Program-made: the position numbers and the translations under genes
NCBI GenBank assembly: GCA_005789975.1
Contig: SXWC01000003.1
Coordinates: forward strand, 1 to 24,226
Source of the DNA: Planctomycetaceae bacterium
Lineage (GTDB): Bacteria > Planctomycetota > Planctomycetia > Pirellulales > UBA1268
Direction of reading: 5' to 3'
Length of the DNA stretch: 24,226 bases
In this document: in pieces, positions 10,364-18,260 of the stretch
Layout: every line of letters begins with the position of its first letter
Position numbering within the stretch: the first letter of the stretch is position 1
The notes under the pieces: model-generated
The model's database searches: none
Told to the model about the DNA's origin: nothing
What the model saw: the letters and a program-made list of their open reading frames with translations, nothing else

Positions 10364-11647
10364 ATGTCGGCTCCCCGAGAGCAGTTCCGCACCACCCGCC
10401 GTGGACTCCTGCGTGCCGGCGGCGTCTGCCTGGCCCTGCCCGTGTTCGAGAGCCTGCTGCCCCGTGCCGCCCGGGCCGCGGCCTCCAGCGGCAAGCCGAC
10501 CAAGCGGATCGTGGTCTCGAGCAACAATTACGGCTGCTACAAACACGCATTTTTCCCCAAGACGGCCGGCCCCGACTACGAGTTGCCCGAGACGCTCCTG
10601 CCCCTCGAGCCGCATCGCAAGGATTTCACCGTCTTCTCGCACCTCGACCACGGCATCGGCGGTGGCCACAAGTGCGTGCCCACGATGCTCAACGGCGTGT
10701 TGCCGCACCTCGCCCCGCAGTTTCCCGATGGCAACATCAGCCTCGACCAAAAGGCGGCGGAGTTCGTCGGTAGCGCCACCCGCTACCCGTCGATGGCGCT
10801 CTCGGTAAACGAGGCAAACCTTATCAGCATCACCCGCACGGGCGTGCAGGTGCCGGCGGTTGACATCCACGGGATGTACAGGGCCCTGTTTTTGGAGGAG
10901 CCCGCCGAGGTCAGGAATCGCCTCAAGCAGAAGGGCGACCTTCACTGCAGCATCCTCGACGTCGTGCTCGATCAGGCCAAGGGCGTGAAGGGGGATCTCG
11001 GCAGCCACGACAAGCGGAAGTTCGACGAATACCTCGACTCCGTGCGGTCGTTGGAGAAGAAGATCGTCCAGCAGAAGCCGTGGATCGACCAGCCGAAGCC
11101 GAAGTGCGACCGTCCGGAGCCCCCGCAGGGAAAGGGGACCGAAGCCGATCTGAAGACGATGATGGAACTCGTCGCGCTCGCCATCCAGACCGACTCGTCA
11201 CGGATCTTCACGCTTGCCAGCGGCTACGCCGGGGGCGACTACGGTCTCAGCGGCGGCTACCACGATTTCTCGCACCACGGGGAGCGGGAATACCAGGTGA
11301 AGGCCGTCAAGGCGATCGAACGCGGACAGATCGCGGCCGTGGCCCACCTCGTCGAACTGCTCAAGTCTCAGCCCGACCCGATCAACGGCGGGACGCTCTT
11401 CGATCACACGATGATCCTGTTCGGCTGCGGCATGGCCGAGGGACACCACACCACGAAAGACCTGCCGCTGCTGCTGGCCGGCGGCGGCTTCCGTCACGGG
11501 GAAAGCAGGATCTATCCCGAGGAGGAGGGCAAGCGGGTCATGGCGGCCAACCTGCTGCTCTCGATGCTCCAGAACTTCGGACTCGAAATCGACCGTTTCG
11601 GCACCAGTACCGGCACGCTCACCGGACTGGAGCCGCTTCCCTCCTGA
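10364..11647 (+). CDS. DUF1552 secreted protein with Tat signal
   Basis: This 427-residue protein belongs to DUF1552, a planctomycete- and verrucomicrobia-rich family of unknown function. R12-R13-G-L-L-R followed by a hydrophobic stretch and an AARA site (to about residue 38) is a twin-arginine signal, so it is probably exported folded, perhaps with a cofactor. Family features include KRIVVSSNNYG (48-58), FTVFSHLDHG (88-97), a His-rich HDFSHHG segment and FGCGMAEGHHTTKDLPLLLAGG near the C-terminus (read in two parts). These recall the related DUF1501/sulfatase-like alkaline-phosphatase fold. GGAG lies eight bases before the ATG. The stop is 32 bases before the DUF1592-type gene, the usual pairing in these genomes, which suggests a joint periplasmic function. 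The actual reaction is not known. Confidence 0.88.
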   Translation: MSAPREQFRTTRRGLLRAGGVCLALPVFESLLPRAARAAASSGKPTKRIVVSSNNYGCYKHAFFPKTAGPDYELPETLLPLEPHRKDFTVFSHLDHGIGGGHKCVPTMLNGVLPHLAPQFPDGNISLDQKAAEFVGSATRYPSMALSVNEANLISITRTGVQVPAVDIHGMYRALFLEEPAEVRNRLKQKGDLHCSILDVVLDQAKGVKGDLGSHDKRKFDEYLDSVRSLEKKIVQQKPWIDQPKPKCDRPEPPQGKGTEADLKTMMELVALAIQTDSSRIFTLASGYAGGDYGLSGGYHDFSHHGEREYQVKAVKAIERGQIAAVAHLVELLKSQPDPINGGTLFDHTMILFGCGMAEGHHTTKDLPLLLAGGGFRHGESRIYPEEEGKRVMAANLLLSMLQNFGLEIDRFGTSTGTLTGLEPLPS

Positions 11648-11679
11648 CACCGCCGACCGGGCGCACACCGGAGAACGTC

Positions 11680-14600
11680 ATGGCGGAACAGTGGCTCGTC
11701 ATCGTCCGAGGCAAGCAGCGCGGGCCGTTCTCGTCGCGGCAGTTGCGTTCCCTCGCGCGGCACGACCAACTCGGGCCCGGCGACCTTGTGTCCCGGGAAG
11801 GCAGCCTCCGCTGGGTGCCCGCCTCGAAGGTCCGGGGCTTGTTCGGAGCCCCCGCGGACAAGTCGGCCGACCCGCAGACACCGCCTGCTTCACACCCGCC
11901 TGAAGCGTCGCTGCCCGCGGCCGACGGCCCGCTGCCGCTCGTGGTCGAGCGGTCGACCGCGATGCGAATCCAAGGCGTCAAGCGGTCGCGGTCGCCCGCC
12001 AGGGTCTTTGCGTTCGCGGCCGGATGTGCGGTGGTCGCGATCGCGGGCATCGCCGCCTTGGTCTTGATGCGCGAGCCGCCGAGCGACCGGCGGGCGTCCG
12101 GGCAGCGTGAGATGGCCGCCCTGAAGCCCGCGGCCCCGGCGGCGGACCGGCCGGTGGCCGACGCAAGCCCCGCAGCATCACCGGATGTCGTGCAAGCCGA
12201 TCCGTTCGCCGAACCTGGGCACACCCCGCCCGCCGAACCGCCGGTGAACGAGGTCGCCGCCGATGACCCGGCCGCGGGAGAGCCGGAGGCGATTGATGAC
12301 TTTCAGGATGCAGTCGCATCGGCCGCGGAGCCGGAACTGGAGCCCGAGCCCGACCCCGAGCCGGAGGAAGCCCACGCCAGCCGCACCCCGATCATCGCCA
12401 ATGCCGCCGCCATGCGGCACGTCCAGACCTTCATGAAGCGGCACTGCCACGATTGCCACGGCCCCGACACCCAGGAAAATGGGATCCGGCTCGACAACCT
12501 CAGCACCGACCTCGCCGATCCGCTGGTGCTCGCCACCTGGCAGGATGCCCTCGATCAGATCAACAAGGGGGAGATGCCGCCGCAGGACGAGCCCCGGCCG
12601 GCGGATGCCGATGTCGAGAAGGTGGCCACCGCGCTCGGCTCGATCCTCGCCGATGCGTATGCCCGTCAGCAGACGAGCGATCGCAAGGCGATCGTGCGGC
12701 GGCTCAACCGCTCCGAGTTGCGGAACACCCTCCGCGACCTGCTCCACCTCGACGGCCCCGACCTCCGCGGTCCCGCCGGACCGCGGCTGGAGGACATCAA
12801 CGGCGACGGCAATCTGGTCAACACCTCGCGGGGGCCGGTCCGGGAATTTCCCGCCGACGAGGAAATCCACGGCTTCGACACCATCGGTCAAAACCTGGTG
12901 ATGTCGGACTTCCTCCTCAAGCTCGTCCTCGGCGCCGCCGAGGAGGCTCTGAAGATGGCCACCTTCGAAGGCCCGAAGCCGTCGGTCGAGCCCCGGAAGT
13001 TCAACGGCCATCTCCGCCGCGACGGCCCCGGCCTGGAAGCGCTCGCGCGGGCGTCGAACCCCGACTTCGAGTTGATCCTGCAGCGGTATCGTGAGCCGGG
13101 CGCCGCGGCGGGCATTCTGGGCCGCGTCGCCCCTCACGACATCGGCCACGGCGGCGTCGGCTTCTCGGGACGCTACCGGATCACGATCGACGTGTCGGCC
13201 CACAACCAGAAGCATCCCTGGGGGGAGATGATCCGGTCGCATCAGGACGAGCCGATGCTCGTGGGACTGCACACCGCCGACACCCGGCGCGGCGCCTACG
13301 GCGACGGCAATCCAACCTGCCGCCAGCTCAAGCAGTGGGAGATTCCGGGCGACGGCACGAGGCACATGCTCGTTCACGAAGCCTGGTTCGACGACAAGTG
13401 GACCCCCTGGGTGGGCTGGGAAAACGCGCCGTTCGATGGCGAGTTGCTCGCCTCGCGGCTGATCGAGAAGTATTACCCCGACCTGTTCACTCCCCGCCCC
13501 AAGGACGACGCACCGGAAAAGGAGCGGCAGGACTACGAGCCCGCGATGGTGAAAAAGCTCTTCGAGCGGGGCTACCTCGGGCCGCAGTTGCGGATTCACG
13601 GGATGACCATCGAGCTTCTCCTCGATGCGTGGCCCCCGCAGAGTCATGTGGCGCTCTACGGCCAGAGCGGCTCGGAACCGCCGGAGTCACTCATCCTGCC
13701 CTTCGCCCGGCGGGCGTATCGGGAGCCGGTCACGGCGGCGCAGATCGAGCCCTATGTGCGGTTCGTGGAATCCAACATCACCGCGGGCGTGCCCCGGCCC
13801 GACGCGCTCCGCGCGGCCTATTCCGCCATCCTCGCCTCGCCCCGCTTTCTGTACGTCGATGGCGGGGAGGGGCGTCTCTCGCCGCATCGACTCGCCGAAC
13901 GCCTCGCCTACTTCCTCTGGTCGAGCATGCCCGACGAGGAGCTGTCGAAGCTGGCTGACAGCGGCGGGATCACCGACCCGGAGGTGCTCCGCGGGCAGGT
14001 GGACCGCATGCTCGCCCACGAGAACGCGGGGGAGTTCGTGGAGCGGTTCGTGGACCGCTGGCTGCGGCTCGACAAGCTCGGGAAGATGCCGCCCGAGATG
14101 AGCGGGCCGTTCCGGTGGTACTGGGATCGGCAGATGGAATCGGAGATGCGGCTGGAGACCTACACCTACTTCGCCGACGTGCTCGCGAGAAACGGCCCGA
14201 TCCGCGACTTCATCGACTCCGACTACTCGTTCATGAACGAGCGGATGGCGACGATCGTCTACGACCGCCGCGACGTGTGGGGCAACGGCTTCCGCAAGGT
14301 GAAGCTCACCGATTCCCGCCGCGGCGGCGTGCTCACGCACGCCAGCGTGCTGACCGCCACGGCCAACGGTGTCGACACGTCGCCCGTGGTCCGCGGCGTG
14401 TGGGTGCTCGAAAGCCTGCTCGGCACCACGCCCCCCCCGCCGCCGCCCAACGTGCAGCCGCTCCCCCCAGACCTGCGTGGCGCCCTGACGATCCGCGAAC
14501 AGCTGGCAAAACACCGCGCGGATACGGCCTGTGCGGCCTGCCACCGCAAGATCGACCCGCTGGGATTCGCCCTGGAGAACTTCAACGCGGTCGGCGTCTG

Positions 14601-14892
14601 GCGGACCAACTACCCGGGCGAGAAGAACCTGCCCGTCGATCCGTCGGCGACGATGGCCAACGGCCGGCAGGTGCCGGACATCACCGCGTTTCGCAGGATG
14701 CTGCTCGAGCGCGAGGATGAGGTCACCCGCTCGCTCTGCGAAAAGCTCCTCACCTACGGCACCGGCCGGCTGATGGAGCCCGGCGACCGCGGGGAAATCG
14801 ATTCGCTCGTCGCCCGGCTCAAGAAGCGGAACGGGGGCCTTCGAGACCTCATCGAGCTCGTCGTGCTGAGCCCCGTCTTCCTCGAGAACTGA
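11680..14892 (+). CDS. GYF-domain, cytochrome c-type DUF1587/1592/1595/1588/1585 protein
   Basis: This 1070-residue membrane protein has an N-terminal GYF_2 domain (about 5-55, WLVIVRGKQRGPFSSRQL), a low-complexity link, one membrane helix (108-130) and an acidic Pro/Glu-rich spacer (to about 230). The predicted periplasmic part starts with a heme c motif C256-H-D-C259-H260, with MPP (299-301) as possible axial Met. It then carries DUF1587 (RLNRSELRNTLRDLL, 341-355), DUF1592 and DUF1595 (to about 860), DUF1588 (from RRGGVLTHASVLT, about 880) with a second C951-A-A-C954-H955, and DUF1585 at the C-terminus. The family is common beside DUF1552 proteins and is thought to be a periplasmic redox component, but its reaction is unknown. 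The start at 11680 has GGAG seven bases upstream; the frame is open much earlier only as a shadow of the DUF1552 gene. The cytoplasmic GYF head is an addition to the standard family layout as I know it. Confidence 0.88.
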   Translation: MAEQWLVIVRGKQRGPFSSRQLRSLARHDQLGPGDLVSREGSLRWVPASKVRGLFGAPADKSADPQTPPASHPPEASLPAADGPLPLVVERSTAMRIQGVKRSRSPARVFAFAAGCAVVAIAGIAALVLMREPPSDRRASGQREMAALKPAAPAADRPVADASPAASPDVVQADPFAEPGHTPPAEPPVNEVAADDPAAGEPEAIDDFQDAVASAAEPELEPEPDPEPEEAHASRTPIIANAAAMRHVQTFMKRHCHDCHGPDTQENGIRLDNLSTDLADPLVLATWQDALDQINKGEMPPQDEPRPADADVEKVATALGSILADAYARQQTSDRKAIVRRLNRSELRNTLRDLLHLDGPDLRGPAGPRLEDINGDGNLVNTSRGPVREFPADEEIHGFDTIGQNLVMSDFLLKLVLGAAEEALKMATFEGPKPSVEPRKFNGHLRRDGPGLEALARASNPDFELILQRYREPGAAAGILGRVAPHDIGHGGVGFSGRYRITIDVSAHNQKHPWGEMIRSHQDEPMLVGLHTADTRRGAYGDGNPTCRQLKQWEIPGDGTRHMLVHEAWFDDKWTPWVGWENAPFDGELLASRLIEKYYPDLFTPRPKDDAPEKERQDYEPAMVKKLFERGYLGPQLRIHGMTIELLLDAWPPQSHVALYGQSGSEPPESLILPFARRAYREPVTAAQIEPYVRFVESNITAGVPRPDALRAAYSAILASPRFLYVDGGEGRLSPHRLAERLAYFLWSSMPDEELSKLADSGGITDPEVLRGQVDRMLAHENAGEFVERFVDRWLRLDKLGKMPPEMSGPFRWYWDRQMESEMRLETYTYFADVLARNGPIRDFIDSDYSFMNERMATIVYDRRDVWGNGFRKVKLTDSRRGGVLTHASVLTATANGVDTSPVVRGVWVLESLLGTTPPPPPPNVQPLPPDLRGALTIREQLAKHRADTACAACHRKIDPLGFALENFNAVGVWRTNYPGEKNLPVDPSATMANGRQVPDITAFRRMLLEREDEVTRSLCEKLLTYGTGRLMEPGDRGEIDSLVARLKKRNGGLRDLIELVVLSPVFLEN

Positions 14893-14974
14893 GCCGGCCC
14901 ATGGTCAGGCCCGCCTGCCGCACGGCTCCCGCTGTCGCGCGGCGAACGGACCAGCCGGGGCCCGAGGCGGATCG

Positions 14975-17122
14975 TCACCGGCTGTCCGATGGCGTGATGA
15001 GCCACTCGACGGCGGCGGCCGGGGCCTCTGCCGGGGGGCCGGCGTCGATGGTCGGTCGGTCGGCGCCGCAGGCCCGGTACGCGGCGGCGACCGGCGACGG
15101 CAGGCCGGCTGGCTCTCCGGAGATCCAGAGCGGCTGCGGAGCCTGCGCCGCGAGCAGACCGGGCAGATCGAGATATTTGGCGGCCCCCGGCAGGAAGCGG
15201 GCGTCCCGCCAGTCGTCGAGGTCGGCGAAGCGGAGGCCGCCGGTATCGACGGCGGCCCGCGCGATCACCCGGCCCGACACGGCGCGGGCCGCCACCGCGA
15301 TGGGCCCGGTCTCACCGAACGCCGCCAGCAGGATCCGCCCCGGCCGTGGCCGATCCCCACGGCCGCCCGCCTGCAGAAAAGCCGCGACGGTGAGCACGTC
15401 GTGCGTCCGTTGGGCGAAGAGCGAGTGGTTGTAGCAAAACGTGTCGGCGGCGGAGTCACGCTGCTTCTTGATCGCCACCACGCGGTTGCGGGCCGGCTCC
15501 GGCTCCGCCTGCCGAAAGAGATCGGCCGCGACGACGGTCGCACCACTGTCGAGCAGCCGCCGCACCGCCGGCACGAGCTTGCCGCCGTTCTCCTCGACGC
15601 AGCGGCGGCCGCCATCGCCGAGCCAGATGACGACGTCGCCGGACGGCGTCTCGGGGTCGATCCAGGTCACGTTCACCTCTTCGCCGTGCGTCTCGTTCCG
15701 CAAGACACCACGCCGCCGGTCGTCCGCGGCGGGCTCCCACGTGACCCGTCCAGCCGTCGCGATCGTGCGGCCCACGAGCACTTCGAGGGCCGGACGGAGC
15801 AGGCGTTCGAGCCCCTCGGGCGTGGCCGCCGCCGCCGTCAGCTGCGCCGTCGCGTCGGCGTCGAGCCAGGCGAGCAGCCGCCGCTCGAAGCCGGGATCGC
15901 CCTGCGGCGGCGCGGGGTGATCCGCGTCCCAGACGGTGAGCGAGGCGGCCGGCAGCGGCTCATAGTCGCTTTCGATCACCGGCCGCTCGTGGCCCAGGCG
16001 AAAATGCCGGTCGAGGAAATCGTAGAAGCCGCCGCGGGTCACCGCGTTGTAGTTGTGCGGGAAGTGCTCCCCCCGCTGCAGTGCGACGGAGTCCTTGGCG
16101 CCGAGCAGCGTGTAGAGCCGCTTGAGTTCCGGGAAACCCGCGGCCGCCAATCCCCGCGTCCAGTCGTCGGCGGTGTTCATGCCCTGTGGCTTCGGCGCAA
16201 ACAACGCCGCGAACTCGACGTTGCCGGTGCCGATCCGCAGCAGCGGGGCGTTTTCACAGACGCATCCTCCCTGCATCGTCGTGCTCACCATCGACACGGG
16301 GTAGGAGAGGGCCAGGCGGTCGTCGATGCCGGCCAGCACGAAGGTCTGAGTGGCTCCGCCGCTGGCACCGGTGGCGGCCACCCGATCGGGATCCACCTCG
16401 GGCAGCGAGCGGACGAAATCGAGCGACCGAACCGCATTCCACGCCTGCAGGCCCATCACGTTCTGGAGGCGGGCCTCGGCCCGCGGGCTGAACAGTCCCC
16501 AGCCTTCACGGCCGTTCATCCCGGGCCGCTGCCCGACGAAGCGGTGGGCGAGTTCGGCCGTGATCTGACGGCTGTCGGAGTTGCCGAGCATGTCCCACTG
16601 CCAGACCACGCAGCCCATCCGCGCCAACTGCACGCAGAGCGACTGAAAGCGGCTGCGGCCCCCCCGTTCAAACCGCTCGCCGCCCGACGCGATCTCGGCC
16701 AGGAGCTTCGGCCGCGGCTCGTCGGAGAGCCGGGCGTCGGCCCAGTGGCCGTGGGCGAAGAGCACCGCGGGCACGCGGCCCTTGGCACCGACCGGCCGGT
16801 AGAGATTGCCGGTCACGAACAGGCCGGGCAGGCTCTCGAAGATCACCTTCTCGACCGTGTGGTCGCCGCGATCGATGCGGCCATGAATGACCGGAGCCAG
16901 GGGCGTGCGGGTCGGCTCGGGCCACAGCCCGAGGGCTACGAGCATCCGCCGACGCACCTCCTCCCGTCGTCGGGACCAGGCGTCGGAGTCGGCTGGTGGC
17001 GTGAAGGTCAGCGGCCCGTCGAGGGTGCGGAGCGGGCCGTGCCGCACGTCTTCGCCACGGGCTCGCACGACCGTCGTCAACAGCATCAGGAGGGAGACGA
17101 GGATCGCACGGAGAGCGGGCAT
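14975..17122 (-). CDS. Secreted alpha/beta hydrolase, acetylxylan-esterase type
   Basis: This 715-residue protein has a signal peptide (1 to about 23, ending VRARGED). The catalytic domain has AHGHW (123-127; oxyanion side), a nucleophile elbow G252-A-S254-G-G, an acidic NTADDW (Asp319 or 320) and H353-F-P-H356-N-Y-N with the likely catalytic His356. This is the order found in large planctomycete 'acetylxylan esterase' hydrolases, which remove acyl groups from polysaccharides. The C-terminal 300 residues look like a second, degenerate alpha/beta unit without a visible nucleophile motif. I chose the ATG at 17122 because the signal peptide starts there; the frame is open to 17257, but that extension is Arg-rich and not signal-like, and no strong ribosome-binding site is seen. 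It converges with the DUF1592-type gene, 82 bases apart. The substrate is inferred from context only. Confidence 0.78.
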   Translation of the reverse strand: MPALRAILVSLLMLLTTVVRARGEDVRHGPLRTLDGPLTFTPPADSDAWSRRREEVRRRMLVALGLWPEPTRTPLAPVIHGRIDRGDHTVEKVIFESLPGLFVTGNLYRPVGAKGRVPAVLFAHGHWADARLSDEPRPKLLAEIASGGERFERGGRSRFQSLCVQLARMGCVVWQWDMLGNSDSRQITAELAHRFVGQRPGMNGREGWGLFSPRAEARLQNVMGLQAWNAVRSLDFVRSLPEVDPDRVAATGASGGATQTFVLAGIDDRLALSYPVSMVSTTMQGGCVCENAPLLRIGTGNVEFAALFAPKPQGMNTADDWTRGLAAAGFPELKRLYTLLGAKDSVALQRGEHFPHNYNAVTRGGFYDFLDRHFRLGHERPVIESDYEPLPAASLTVWDADHPAPPQGDPGFERRLLAWLDADATAQLTAAAATPEGLERLLRPALEVLVGRTIATAGRVTWEPAADDRRRGVLRNETHGEEVNVTWIDPETPSGDVVIWLGDGGRRCVEENGGKLVPAVRRLLDSGATVVAADLFRQAEPEPARNRVVAIKKQRDSAADTFCYNHSLFAQRTHDVLTVAAFLQAGGRGDRPRPGRILLAAFGETGPIAVAARAVSGRVIARAAVDTGGLRFADLDDWRDARFLPGAAKYLDLPGLLAAQAPQPLWISGEPAGLPSPVAAAYRACGADRPTIDAGPPAEAPAAAVEWLITPSDSR

Positions 17123-17315
17123 GACGCTGGAGTTTCGGAAAAAGAGTGCCCGGAAAAAGCCCTGGCGAGCGGCGGCGCGCCGCGGACCAAAGCACGATTC
17201 ACCATGGTAACGCGGGCCGGGGTTTCCGAGGCGATTCCGGCGATGGGGCGTGGTCACCCCCGCACCACGCGACGGGTTCCTCCGGCCCCCCTTCGCAAAA
17301 ACGCGGGCGTCGGCG

Positions 17316-18068
17316 TCAGGCCCGGCGCCGCAGGCACGCCCAGTGCCAGAGGGCGGCCCCGCCCGCCACCGGTTGCGTCCTGATCTCCACGGTGTCGAGG
17401 CCGCACTGCCAGGCCATCCGATGGATCTGCGTGACGGTCCAACTCACGGATGGCTCGTAATCCTCGAGCCGTGCGTCGAGGAACGTCTCTCCCTCGACCA
17501 TCGTCTCCAGGAACTGGACGACCAGGACCCCCGTCGCGGACAACTTGCGGCCGAGTCTGTCGAGGTAGTCCCGCGTCAAATCCCGGGTGAGATGCTGCGT
17601 GACCACGAAGCAGAACACCAGGTCGATTCCGCCCGGGATCACGCGGTCGTAATCCTCCGCGAGGACGGGCGTGAAGTTGCCGACGCCGCGCTCCGACAGG
17701 AACGCCACCGCCTTTTCGAGGATCGTGCGATTGACGTCGATCCCGTAGACATGCGCGACCCGCGGGGCGATCTCGGCCACATCGCGGCCGTACCCACACC
17801 CGATGACCACCACCTGCTGGGTGTCGTCGAGTTTCTTGAACTGCTCGATGATCTCGACTTCACCACTCCCGAACGCCCGCAGGCCTTGGTGATTGGGGTG
17901 GTTCTCGAAATAGCCCTTGTCCTGGAGTTGCCGCCAGTTGTCCAGGTTGCTCCGTGCCGGGCCTTCCGTGAAGTCAACGAAGCCGTTGGCCCATCGGTAA
18001 AAGCGGTCGCGTTCGGCCCTCGTCGCTTCCAACTCGCCCCGCAGGGCGGCGATCTCCTTGGCTGACAC
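17316..18068 (-). CDS. SAM-dependent methyltransferase with GTG start
   Basis: This 250-residue cytoplasmic protein is a class I methyltransferase. Motif I is VVVIG90-C-G92-Y-G94-RD (86-96) and the ribose-binding acid is Asp111 in VYGIDVN. The first 27 residues are a charged helix, probably a short coiled coil. The segment SNLDNWRQLQDKGYFENHP (40-58) precedes the Rossmann core. The acceptor cannot be told; small-molecule or sugar methyltransferases of this size are common near polysaccharide genes. The start is GTG (18068), with CGAGG six bases upstream. It ends 193 bases before the esterase start and follows the lipocalin-fusion gene by 192 bases on the same strand. That gap has hairpins (18223-18258) and AGGATAG (18182-18188), which is CTATCCT on the coding strand and a possible -10, so it likely has its own promoter. 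Confidence 0.8.
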   Translation of the reverse strand: MSAKEIAALRGELEATRAERDRFYRWANGFVDFTEGPARSNLDNWRQLQDKGYFENHPNHQGLRAFGSGEVEIIEQFKKLDDTQQVVVIGCGYGRDVAEIAPRVAHVYGIDVNRTILEKAVAFLSERGVGNFTPVLAEDYDRVIPGGIDLVFCFVVTQHLTRDLTRDYLDRLGRKLSATGVLVVQFLETMVEGETFLDARLEDYEPSVSWTVTQIHRMAWQCGLDTVEIRTQPVAGGAALWHWACLRRRA

Positions 18069-18222
18069 GGGGATCCTCGGCGGTCCGGAGCGGGACTCGG
18101 TCTTGGTGCCGACTGCGGTGGCGGCTCCGGTTCGTGCGGCAGTCGAAGCACGGGCCGCTGACGGGCTCCCGTGCGGGGGAGAGGATAGCCCTACCGACGG
18201 AAACTCTGCAACAGGTGGCAGG

Positions 18223-18258
18223 TCGATGGCACGCCATCGAGCGGTCGATGCGGACCGC
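18223..18258 (-). terminator. Double hairpin after the lipocalin-fusion gene
   Basis: Two inverted repeats abut: TCGATGGC-AC-GCCATCGA (18223-18240) and GCGGTC-GATGCG-GACCGC (18241-18258). The second begins two bases past the stop of the lipocalin-fusion gene. On the minus strand no T-run follows, so factor-dependent termination or 3' end protection is likelier. On the plus strand the second hairpin is followed by TTTTA and could act as an intrinsic terminator for antisense transcription. Confidence 0.42.
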
Positions 18259-18260
18259 TT

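Noticed and set aside
14893..14974. Terminator between the convergent DUF1592-type and esterase genes
   Set aside because: Only weak GC-rich pairings and no T-run were seen in the 82 bases.
17173..17220. Short palindromes GCGGCGCGCCGC and ACCATGGT upstream of the esterase
   Set aside because: Eight to twelve base GC-rich palindromes are expected by chance here and neither is followed by a T-run or placed at a promoter.
15401..17383. Plus-strand 660-codon open frame opposite the esterase
   Set aside because: Arg/Gly/His-rich with no domains; the minus strand encodes a hydrolase with a full catalytic triad.
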